The translations under genes and the position numbers were made by a program. Positions 16,112 to 23,291 of a stretch of DNA of 64,000 nucleotides are shown piece by piece (within the stretch, counting starts at the first letter, position 1; every line of letters starts with the position of its first letter). Origin of the DNA: DASPGQ01 sp035457705 (GTDB lineage Bacteria > Acidobacteriota > Vicinamibacteria > Marinacidobacterales > SMYC01); contig DATIBD010000070.1 of assembly GCA_035457705.1 (NCBI GenBank), positions 240,259 through 304,258 on the forward strand, written 5' to 3'. The notes under the pieces were generated by a model. It was given only the letters and a program-made list of their open reading frames with translations. It did not search any database and had not been told where the DNA came from.

Positions 16112-17074
16112 ATGAATCGTATCCACGTCATCCACGAGAACGCCGAATGGACCGCACCGTTGTTCGAGGAGCTGGACAACCTAGGTCTGCCCTTCGAGAA
16201 CTGGTCGTTGATCGAGGGGCGCATCGACCTAGACCGGGAGCCGCCCGATGGGGTCTTCTACAACCGGATGAGCGCGTCCTCACACACACGCGGCCATCGT
16301 TACTCTCCGGAGTACGCGGGAGCGGTACTTGCCTGGCTCGAGAGTCATGGCCGTCGAGTCTTGAACACCGGCAGAGCCCTGCAGCTCGAGCTCAGCAAGG
16401 TGGCCCAGTATGCGGCCCTGCGGGCGTTTGGAATCCCCACTCCGCGCACGATTGTCGCCATCGGACGGCGGGACATCGTGGAATCGGCGCGCGTCTTTGG
16501 CGACGCCTTCATCACCAAGCACAACCGAGGGGGTAAAGGGCTTGGCGTGCGCTTGTTCCGAACGAGGGAAGCTCTAGCGAGCTATGTCGAAGGGCCCGAG
16601 TTCGAGCCGTCCCCGGACGGCATCACGCTCGTTCAGGAGTACGTGGAAGCGCCGGCGCCCTTTATCACAAGGTGTGAGTTCGTCGGTGGCGAGTTTCTCT
16701 ACGCGGTCCGCGTCGACACCTCGGACGGCTTCCAGCTGTGCCCCGCCGACAGCTGCGACTCGGACGACAGGCTCTGCCCTGCTTCCGATGGACCGCGCCA
16801 CCGGTTCCATATCCGCGACGATTTCGACCATCCGCTTGTGCCCGTCCTGCGCCGTTTTCTCAGAGCGAATGGCATTCACATGGCTGGCGTCGAGCTCATC
16901 GAGGACGAGCAAGGACGTTCGTACGTCTACGACGTCAACACCAACACGAATTACAACGAAGACGCCGAGCGCCGGGCCGGCCTGGAGCGGCTCGGCATGC
17001 GAAGCATCGCTCGATGTCTCGGTGAGGAGCTCGCCCGCGTGCAGGATCACCCACCGATCGCCAGATACGCCTGA
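16112..17074 (+). CDS. RimK-like ATP-grasp ligase
   Basis: A 320-residue cytoplasmic ATP-grasp protein starting at the ATG after AAAGGGGA. ATP-grasp features are visible: K-x-x-Q-Y-A-A-L-R-A-F-G-I-P-T-P-R-T, the glycine-rich loop N-R-G-G-K-G-L-G-V, the Q-E-Y-V-E adenine-binding strand, and the metal-binding E-L-I-E and D-V-N-T-N-T-N-Y-N near the C-terminus. RimK-type enzymes join an amino acid or peptide amine to a carboxylate. The distinct N-terminal 100 residues (starting I-H-V-I-H-E-N-A-E-W) set the substrate, which is not known. It precedes the MDR reductase by 64 bp, possibly in one transcript. Confidence 0.78.
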   Translation: MNRIHVIHENAEWTAPLFEELDNLGLPFENWSLIEGRIDLDREPPDGVFYNRMSASSHTRGHRYSPEYAGAVLAWLESHGRRVLNTGRALQLELSKVAQYAALRAFGIPTPRTIVAIGRRDIVESARVFGDAFITKHNRGGKGLGVRLFRTREALASYVEGPEFEPSPDGITLVQEYVEAPAPFITRCEFVGGEFLYAVRVDTSDGFQLCPADSCDSDDRLCPASDGPRHRFHIRDDFDHPLVPVLRRFLRANGIHMAGVELIEDEQGRSYVYDVNTNTNYNEDAERRAGLERLGMRSIARCLGEELARVQDHPPIARYA

Positions 17075-17138
17075 GCTGACGTCGATCTCGTGGCGCGGGG
17101 AGGCGAGCGACCCGCAGGGCAATGTTAGTATCTCCGAC

Positions 17139-18116
17139 GTGAAAGCTGTGGTCATCGAGGCCCATGGCGGGCTCGACCAGCTCGTTTACCGCGACTGGCC
17201 CGCCCCCGAGCCCGGACCGGACGACGTCGTTGTACGGGTACGGGTTTGCGGCCTGAATCATCTGGATGTCTTCGTCCGGCGGGGCATGCCGGGTTTCGCC
17301 GTTCCGCTTCCCTTCATCTCCGGTGGGGACATCGCGGGAACGGTGGAGGCGCTCGGCGCAAACGTCCGAGAATTCACTCGAGGGGATCGGGTGCTGGTGA
17401 ACCCCTCGTCGGCCGAGGGCATGCTGGGGGAGAGTTTGCCCGGTGGCATGGCCGAGCTCGTCAGAACGCCGGCGTCTCACGCCATTCCCCTACCCGACGG
17501 CGTCCGTTTCGAAGAGGCCGCATGCCTCCCCGTGGCTTACGGGACCGCACGGCGGATGCTCCATGAGCGCGCGAAGCTTCGCAAGGGGGAAACCATCCTC
17601 GTTCTCGGGGCGAGCGGGGGCGTGGGCACGGCAGCCGTCCAGATCGCAAAAAACGTCGGGGCACGGGTCGTCGCGGTCACCAGCTCGGCGGGCAAGGGGC
17701 AGAAGCTTCTCGCGCTCGGCGCCGACGAGGTGATCGACGGTTCCACGCCCGATTTCAGCGCAGAGGCGTGGCGATTGAGCCACAAAAAGGGTGTCGACGT
17801 CGTCGTCAACTACACCGGCGGCGAGACGTGGGTTCCGTCCCTGCGCTGCCTGAAAAAAGGAGGTCGGCTCGTAACCTGCGGCGCGACGGCCGGATTCGAT
17901 CCCAGGACCGACCTCCGCTACGTCTGGGTCCGGGAGCTTACGATCCTGGGATCCGACGGGTGGACGACAGAGGACGTTAGTGAGCTGGTCGGCGAAGTCG
18001 CCGCAGAACGCATCCGACCCGTCATCGATCGCGTCCTGCCGCTCTCCGAGGCAAGAGCCGCGGAGAAGCTCCTCGAGGACCGGGCCGTCTTCGGAAAGGT
18101 GCTGCTACGCCCATGA
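17139..18116 (+). CDS. Zinc-independent MDR oxidoreductase (quinone reductase type)
   Basis: A 325-residue medium-chain dehydrogenase/reductase. The GroES-like N-terminal domain (G-L-N-H-L-D-V-F-V-R-R-G) is followed by a Rossmann domain with L-G-A-S-G-G-V-G-T-A-A-V-Q-I-A, which binds NADPH. The structural-zinc cysteines of classical alcohol dehydrogenases are absent, as in quinone or enoyl reductases. The GTG start at 17139 gives the standard M-K-A-V-V-I-E start. The TGA overlaps the ATG of the thioesterase (ATGA), so both are made together. The reduced substrate is unknown; an enoyl or quinone compound is likely. Confidence 0.85.
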   Translation: MKAVVIEAHGGLDQLVYRDWPAPEPGPDDVVVRVRVCGLNHLDVFVRRGMPGFAVPLPFISGGDIAGTVEALGANVREFTRGDRVLVNPSSAEGMLGESLPGGMAELVRTPASHAIPLPDGVRFEEAACLPVAYGTARRMLHERAKLRKGETILVLGASGGVGTAAVQIAKNVGARVVAVTSSAGKGQKLLALGADEVIDGSTPDFSAEAWRLSHKKGVDVVVNYTGGETWVPSLRCLKKGGRLVTCGATAGFDPRTDLRYVWVRELTILGSDGWTTEDVSELVGEVAAERIRPVIDRVLPLSEARAAEKLLEDRAVFGKVLLRP

Positions 18117-18517
18117 CGCTCCAACGCCTTCAGCGCGCGCTCGACGAGCCTCCGTATCAGAGATTTCTGCGACTCCAAGCGGTGGCCTTCGATCCCGCCG
18201 CGGGCTCTGTCACCATAAGACTGCCCTTCCGACGCGAGCTCTGCCGTTCGTCCGAGAGGCCCGAGCTCCACGGCGGCGTCACCGCCGCCCTCATCGACAT
18301 CGCCGGAGATTACGCACTCGCCGCCCAGCTCGGCCGGGGTATTCCCACCATCGACCTGCGCATCGATTTTCTGCGGATGGCGGTCGAGACCGACCTCATC
18401 GCCACCGCCCGAGTGGTCAAAGCGGGACGCACTCTCGGAGTGGTGAACGTCGAGGTGCACGACGAAGGGGGACAGCTCGTCGCTATCGGCCGGGGCACGT
18501 ACTACACGAAGAGTTGA
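18113..18517 (+). CDS. PaaI-like hotdog thioesterase
   Basis: A 134-residue single-domain hotdog protein. E-L-H-G-G-V-T-A-A-L-I-D-I-A-G-D-Y-A is the PaaI/4HBT hallmark, with the active-site region H-G-G-V-T and the following long helix. D-L-R-I-D-F-L-R is the conserved next strand. These enzymes hydrolyse acyl-CoA or aryl-CoA thioesters and act as tetramers. It overlaps the MDR reductase stop by 4 bp. It faces an operon with an acyl-CoA ligase, so the neighbourhood suggests handling of CoA-activated acids. The exact substrate is unknown. Confidence 0.85.
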   Translation: MTLQRLQRALDEPPYQRFLRLQAVAFDPAAGSVTIRLPFRRELCRSSERPELHGGVTAALIDIAGDYALAAQLGRGIPTIDLRIDFLRMAVETDLIATARVVKAGRTLGVVNVEVHDEGGQLVAIGRGTYYTKS

Positions 18518-18530
18518 AGCGCCTCGCGCC

Positions 18531-19379
18531 TCATTCGCCTTCGGCGAAGCACAGAACCACTCCCCCCGCCCGTTCGGGACGAACCCACACAACATTCTCT
18601 CCGGGGTGCGGCGTGACCTGATTCGCCTTCAGACAGGCCGACGTCGCTTCGAGATCACGGACCGCGAGCTCGACGACGGCGACGCAGGGTATCGAGGGGA
18701 GCACGGCGCTCGCGTAACGCAGGGCAAACTCATCCGGGCTCACGAATGAGACGATGCCTTCGGCGAGGGCGCCCCTCGTCACGCGCTCGAACCGCCTGGA
18801 GGTCTCGTCGGGATCCATGCAGCAGACTGTCACGCCCGAGAGTCCGAGCACGCCGTTGGGATGCTCGAGCAAAGCCTCCTGCCAGAGTGCATCTCTCGTC
18901 GCGTGCTCGATGAATAGAAGCTCGGCCTCGGGAAAGGCGTCGGGATCGAGATGCACGATGCGAAACGTCCCGGGTGTGGTTTCATCTGACTGGAGACCCA
19001 GGGGCACGTCTCGTCCGATCTCGGCGGGTGCCTTCAACCCGGCGACTTCGTTTTTCCAAGCTTGGTACAGCTCTTCGGCGCTTTCACACTCAAGCGCTAT
19101 GAGCTGAACGCCGTGGTACTTGCTCGCGAGCGCGGTGAAATACTCGTGATGAAGGTTGGGATCGGTTACACCGAGGATCTCGTAATAGCCGCGGTGGAAC
19201 ATCGCGCAGTGATTGCCGGAGCCCCAGGGCACGATCGGTCCCTCGGGCGTGATCCTTCCCTTGTGAGAGCTGGCCCGCGTGAGGCGAAAGCCGAGCCTCT
19301 CGTAATCCTCCTTCGACGACGCGAGATCGGATGTGATCAGCGCAACGTGATCGAGCCCTAGCGAGATATTCCCCCTCAT
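18531..19379 (-). CDS. VOC-superfamily (glyoxalase-like) protein
   Basis: A 282-residue protein with two VOC half-modules: L-G-L-D-H-V-A-L-I-T-S-D-L near the start and a second G-V-T-V-C-C-M-D-P near residue 185. Conserved His and Glu positions could hold a divalent metal. VOC enzymes include dioxygenases, isomerases and glyoxalases; the activity cannot be told from sequence. The ATG overlaps the TGA of the acyl-CoA ligase (ATGA), and it is the last gene of the oxidase-ligase-VOC operon. It converges with the thioesterase gene, 13 bp away. Confidence 0.8.
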   Translation of the reverse strand: MRGNISLGLDHVALITSDLASSKEDYERLGFRLTRASSHKGRITPEGPIVPWGSGNHCAMFHRGYYEILGVTDPNLHHEYFTALASKYHGVQLIALECESAEELYQAWKNEVAGLKAPAEIGRDVPLGLQSDETTPGTFRIVHLDPDAFPEAELLFIEHATRDALWQEALLEHPNGVLGLSGVTVCCMDPDETSRRFERVTRGALAEGIVSFVSPDEFALRYASAVLPSIPCVAVVELAVRDLEATSACLKANQVTPHPGENVVWVRPERAGGVVLCFAEGE

Positions 19380-20944
19380 CGATTGGTCTCCTTGAGTTCC
19401 GCTCCGAACGCCTCCTCGAGGATATCTTCTACCACCGCGCGGTCGACCTTGCCTGCTCCATTCAAAGGCAGGGACTCCACGACCAGGACCCGCCGAGGGT
19501 GCGCGTAGGCCGGGCCGCGATCGAGACAGTGCTTCTTGAGGGCGCTCTCCTCGAGTCCTCCGGCTCCGGTTCGGCGCATCACCATCGCAACCGGCACGTA
19601 CCCCTTGACGGAATGCGGAAGGGGAACGACCGCGGCGTCGAAAACGTCTGGGTGAGAGAGCAGGAGGTTCTCGACTTCCTTCGGGTATACGTTCTCGCCG
19701 CCGCAGTTGAACATATCGTCGCATCGGCCTCGGAAGTAGAAGAACCCCTCCGAATCGCGCGAGAAGAGGTCCCCAGTGGCGAGCCAGCCGTCCCGGAGCC
19801 TCTCCGCGTTGACGTCGGCCAGGTTGTGGTAGCCGGGTGTGACTCCAGGGTTTCGGACCCAGAGCTCGCCTTCGCTCGAGCTCTCTCTGCCGGTCGCGTC
19901 GACGAGCTTCACTTCCCCTTCGGGCCAGGCCACGCCACAACTGCCTCGAGGAGTCTCCCGGCCGTCAACCGGAGGGCCGATCATGACCGGCCCCCCCTCG
20001 GTCAGACCGTAGCTTTCGGTGACCTTGACGCCGAAAGCCTGGTGGACCGCTGATATCAGCTCTTCGGGCACCGGTGCCGAGCCGATGTTCAAGCTCTCGA
20101 GACAGGAAAAATCCAGGCTGGCTATGAGATCTTCTTCCTGCAAAAGCTTCGTAAAAACGGCGGGGACCCCGCTAGCCTGCGTACAGCGGAACTCCGAAAG
20201 GGTGCGGAGAAACCGACGCGGCTCGAAATCGGGCAGAATGACGACGGTTCCTCCAGCCTGGAGGAGTGGCTTCACCGCCCCCGCCATTGCATTCTTGTGA
20301 TAAAGGGGAACCGCCGCGAGCGCCCGGGCGTTCGATTTCTCGGGCCAGTATCTCTCGAGGCAGCGGACCCACCAGAGCTGTCCCTCGTGCGTCAGGACGA
20401 CGCCTTTTGGTTTTCCCGTCGAGCCCGACGTGTAGGGTTGGAAAGCCGGATGATTCGGCGGAAGCTCCGTGGCATCGAGGCTAGGCTCTTGACGGAGCAG
20501 CCACTCCTCGTAGTCGAGCCATCCGGCCGGCACCGGCGGGAAGGCGAATCGATGGTCGAGTCCGAGCCGGTTCGCAACCTCGATGACGAACCGGCTGCAC
20601 GATGGCTCGACGAAGGCGGCCACGCAAGATGCGTCGCGCAGAATGTACTCGAGGGCCTCCGCGCCGAGCTTCGTGTTCAGAGGCACGGGGACGACGCCAG
20701 CGCGCATCGCACCGTACAAAATCTCGATGAACTCGAACCGGTTTCCAATCGCCATGGCCAGGCGATCGCCCGGCCTCATGCCTCGCGAGCGCACGAGGCT
20801 CGCCACACGGTTCATGCGTCCGTCGAGCTCGCGGTACGTGACCTCGCGAGGAGTCGACCGCGAAAGGTCGACGAGCGCGGTACGTTCCGGAGACCTGGCG
20901 GCAGCCTTCGAGCACCAGAAGCCCATATTGTCTTCTTGCCCCAC
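19376..20944 (-). CDS. AMP-dependent acyl-CoA ligase
   Basis: A 522-residue class I adenylate-forming enzyme that activates a carboxylic acid with ATP and transfers it to CoA. Signature A5/P-loop Y-T-S-G-S-T-G-K-P-K-G-V-V-L-T-H is clear. The A5-type motif Y-G-L-T-E-G-G-P, the W-L-A-T-G-D-L-F hinge region, and the C-terminal catalytic lysine in L-N-G-A-G-K-V-D-R are also present. The acid substrate is not predictable. It starts 3 bp after the FAD oxidase stop and overlaps the VOC gene by 4 bp. The linked oxidase points to catabolism of an amino acid or similar amine. Confidence 0.88.
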   Translation of the reverse strand: MGQEDNMGFWCSKAAARSPERTALVDLSRSTPREVTYRELDGRMNRVASLVRSRGMRPGDRLAMAIGNRFEFIEILYGAMRAGVVPVPLNTKLGAEALEYILRDASCVAAFVEPSCSRFVIEVANRLGLDHRFAFPPVPAGWLDYEEWLLRQEPSLDATELPPNHPAFQPYTSGSTGKPKGVVLTHEGQLWWVRCLERYWPEKSNARALAAVPLYHKNAMAGAVKPLLQAGGTVVILPDFEPRRFLRTLSEFRCTQASGVPAVFTKLLQEEDLIASLDFSCLESLNIGSAPVPEELISAVHQAFGVKVTESYGLTEGGPVMIGPPVDGRETPRGSCGVAWPEGEVKLVDATGRESSSEGELWVRNPGVTPGYHNLADVNAERLRDGWLATGDLFSRDSEGFFYFRGRCDDMFNCGGENVYPKEVENLLLSHPDVFDAAVVPLPHSVKGYVPVAMVMRRTGAGGLEESALKKHCLDRGPAYAHPRRVLVVESLPLNGAGKVDRAVVEDILEEAFGAELKETNR

Positions 20945-20947
20945 GCG

Positions 20948-22117
20948 TCAATCGTCTCCGTACTCGTATCGCGCGCGGATGGGTTTCTCGTCGACAAAAC
21001 GATCGGGATAGAAATCTCGCACGTCCACGGTGTGCGACTTTCCGTCCAGTATCATCTCCGACATCACGAGCCCTACCGCCGGCGCGATCTTGAAGCCCAT
21101 CTCGGAAAATCCAGTGCAACAGTAGAGGCCATCGACGGCCGCGAGGGGACCCATCAATCCTCTCGTGTCCGGGGTCATGGTGTGGAGCCCGCTCACGCAG
21201 CGGACGATCCCGGCATTCGCCATCGCCGGGATGCGCCGCGAGAGGAGCTCCACCTTCCCCGCCAACTCCTCCAGGCCCCGGGTGCGTAGCGGCTCGTCGG
21301 GGTCGCCCCCCCTCGTCCCGTAAAAATCTCCGACGAGCGTCTCTCGTTGCCCGTCGCTGCGAAAGTAGATTCTCAGAATAGAATCGGCTCCCGCAGCGTG
21401 CGACGGGGCGATCCCTGGCGGGCGATCGAGGATTACGACATCGTGGAGCTCAGTCTCGAGGGGAAGCTCGACTCCGACGCCTCGCAGCAGTTCGTACGAC
21501 CACACCCCTGCCGCAACGACCACGATTCTCGTCTCGAACGATCCGTCCTTGGTGACGACCTCCGTGACTCGCCCGCGGCGCGTCTGGATTTCGTGAACCG
21601 GTTGGGCATGCACGTAGCGCACTCCGAGCTCTCTGGCCCGCTCGAGGAAGTCGCTTGCGACCGTCGCCGCGGCGCAGTAACCCGAGCCCGGTTCGTAGGC
21701 GGCTAGTCCGACGTCGTCCACGTTCCAGTGCGGCTCGATCTCCTGGATCTCTTCGCGCCGCACGATACGGGTGTCGGCCCCGCATTCGCGCTGCATCGCG
21801 ACGTTCGCGCGCAGCAAGGGCTCCTCCGATTCGGGCACGATCCGGAAGAATCCCGTCTGACGGAAGGACGAGGGCCGGCCGAGCCAGTCGGTCCAGTGGG
21901 TGAAATACTCGAGGCTCTTCACGGCGAGACGCACCTCAGGCGGAAAGCTGTAGTGCATCCGGACGAGGGCAGACGATGCCCCACTCGCGCCCGAGGCGAC
22001 GACGTCGCGCTCGATCAAGACGATACGGCCGGCCCGACGCTGGGCCAGATGGTAGGCGATCGAGGTCCCCATCACGCCGGCGCCGAGAATAACGATGTCG
22101 GCCGTTTCTCGGGTCAT
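20948..22117 (-). CDS. FAD-dependent oxidase of the DAO/sarcosine oxidase family
   Basis: A 389-residue flavoprotein. The N-terminal dinucleotide-binding motif is V-I-L-G-A-G-V-M-G-T-S-I-A-Y-H-L-A, followed by the acidic strand end I-E-R-D. G-L-H-T-M-T-P-D-T-R and C-T-G-F-S-E-M-G-F-K are the C-terminal FAD-contacting segments of sarcosine/glycine oxidase-like enzymes. It oxidises a secondary or primary amine or amino acid; the substrate is unknown. The ATG at 22117 fits the family start. It is the first gene of the three-gene operon ending with the VOC protein. The 185 bp upstream contain no further gene. Confidence 0.87.
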   Translation of the reverse strand: MTRETADIVILGAGVMGTSIAYHLAQRRAGRIVLIERDVVASGASGASSALVRMHYSFPPEVRLAVKSLEYFTHWTDWLGRPSSFRQTGFFRIVPESEEPLLRANVAMQRECGADTRIVRREEIQEIEPHWNVDDVGLAAYEPGSGYCAAATVASDFLERARELGVRYVHAQPVHEIQTRRGRVTEVVTKDGSFETRIVVVAAGVWSYELLRGVGVELPLETELHDVVILDRPPGIAPSHAAGADSILRIYFRSDGQRETLVGDFYGTRGGDPDEPLRTRGLEELAGKVELLSRRIPAMANAGIVRCVSGLHTMTPDTRGLMGPLAAVDGLYCCTGFSEMGFKIAPAVGLVMSEMILDGKSHTVDVRDFYPDRFVDEKPIRARYEYGDD

Positions 22118-22302
22118 GCCCCAGGATATTCCACGCGCTCTCGGCAGTATTCCTCTTTCGGGCGGTTCGGACAACGGAATTCGCGCACCGGCCCCGGAGA
22201 CCGATCGATCGCCGCTCACCGAGGCCTCTTTCGAAACTCACTTCCGATCAATCCATTACCGGCGCGACGGCCCTTGTCTTCCCCATCTCCATCCCTGAGT
22301 TG

Positions 22303-22761
22303 CTAGTCGACATCGTGGGTCGGCTCCCGAACCCGCTGCACGAACCACCAGTGGTGGCCTTCCGGATCGACACAGTGATAGCCGCGGTCCGCCCAATATT
22401 CTTCCCCGTAATCGCGTGTCTCGGGCTCCTCCAGGATTTCGGCGCCTGCAGTACGGGCCCGCTCGCAGTGAGCATCGACGTCGTCTACGTACACGCACAG
22501 ACTCTGGGTGTTGGCTCCGTCGAGAGAGCGTGGGCTCGCGCAGTACGAGCGGTGCGCCCGGTCGGTTCTCCGCGTGGAGCCCACCATGATCAAACCCTCT
22601 CCGAGAACGAGCTCGGAATGCTCGATTTGGCCGCCTTCGCCCTCGACCTTGAGTCGCACCTCGAATCCGAAGCTCTGGCACAGCCAGTCTATGGCTTTGG
22701 GGGCCTCATCGTAGAAAAGCGCCGAGGAGATCCTTGGCCAGCCTTTCGGGGTATCCTTCAT
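22303..22761 (-). CDS. Single-module VOC (glyoxalase-like) protein
   Basis: A 152-residue VOC protein. It opens with P-R-I-S-S-A-L-F-Y-D-E-A-P-K-A-I-D-W-L-C, and has V-Y-V-D-D-V-D-A-H and a C-terminal D-P-E-G-H-H-W-W-F, the typical metal-ligand strand. Members of this PhnB/YdfO-like group are often resistance or unknown-function proteins, and this copy gives no further clue. It stands alone, divergent from the STAS gene across 182 bp. Confidence 0.82.
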   Translation of the reverse strand: MKDTPKGWPRISSALFYDEAPKAIDWLCQSFGFEVRLKVEGEGGQIEHSELVLGEGLIMVGSTRRTDRAHRSYCASPRSLDGANTQSLCVYVDDVDAHCERARTAGAEILEEPETRDYGEEYWADRGYHCVDPEGHHWWFVQRVREPTHDVD

Positions 22762-22850
22762 TGTCCCTCCCTTTCTCTTGATTCCAAAAGTCGGTAAGTA
22801 GTTATTAATCGACGCTCGAGCTAATCGTCAATTCCCCGCTAGGGCGCCGG

Positions 22851-22897
22851 GCGCAGCCGAGGGCTCCCCACCGTCCCCGGCCAGGATACGGCTGCGC
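22851..22897. repeat. Inverted repeat in the VOC/STAS divergent gap
   Basis: GCGCAGCCG (22851-22859) is the exact reverse complement of CGGCTGCGC (22889-22897), with 29 bp between. The arms share GCGCAGCC/GGCTGCGC with the hairpin at 15937-15957, which hints at a small palindrome family. No T-run follows. Confidence 0.4.
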
Positions 22898-22943
22898 GGT
22901 GGATGCCAATGGCCTGATGCTGTAAATTAGCCACGGCGCCGTA

Positions 22944-23291
22944 ATGGAAATCGATGTCACTTCCGTCGGCTCGAGCGGTGTGATGCTCGTTCGCGTTCGT
23001 GGGCGCATCGTGGACGGCAAGCCCGCGGCCGAGCTGCGCGCCACACTCGACAAGCTTTCGCGCGAGCGCAAATTGCGCAACATCATCGACCTCGAAGGGG
23101 TGAGCTGGTTCGACAGCGTTGGGATTGGGATCCTCGTCCACCATTACGTGTCCATCAGCGGCCGAGGCGGGAAGCTCCTCCTGATGAATGCCAGCGAAAA
23201 GATGCGCAAGCTCATCGCGATGGTCCACCTGACCGATCGGTTCGGATGGGCCGATAACCTCGATGACGCGATTCAATGGCTCGAGAAATGA
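22944..23291 (+). CDS. STAS-domain anti-sigma factor antagonist
   Basis: A 115-residue SpoIIAA/RsbV-like protein. The domain runs the whole length, with the phosphorylatable serine at position 58 in F-D-S-V-G-I-G-I-L-V, where the family usually has D-S-S-G. In partner switching the unphosphorylated form binds a GHKL-type anti-sigma kinase and frees a sigma factor. A HATPase-bearing candidate partner is encoded two genes downstream (25805-26647). The TGA overlaps the ATG of the hybrid kinase (ATGA), so synthesis is coupled. No sigma factor gene is in this cluster. Confidence 0.88.
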   Translation: MEIDVTSVGSSGVMLVRVRGRIVDGKPAAELRATLDKLSRERKLRNIIDLEGVSWFDSVGIGILVHHYVSISGRGGKLLLMNASEKMRKLIAMVHLTDRFGWADNLDDAIQWLEK

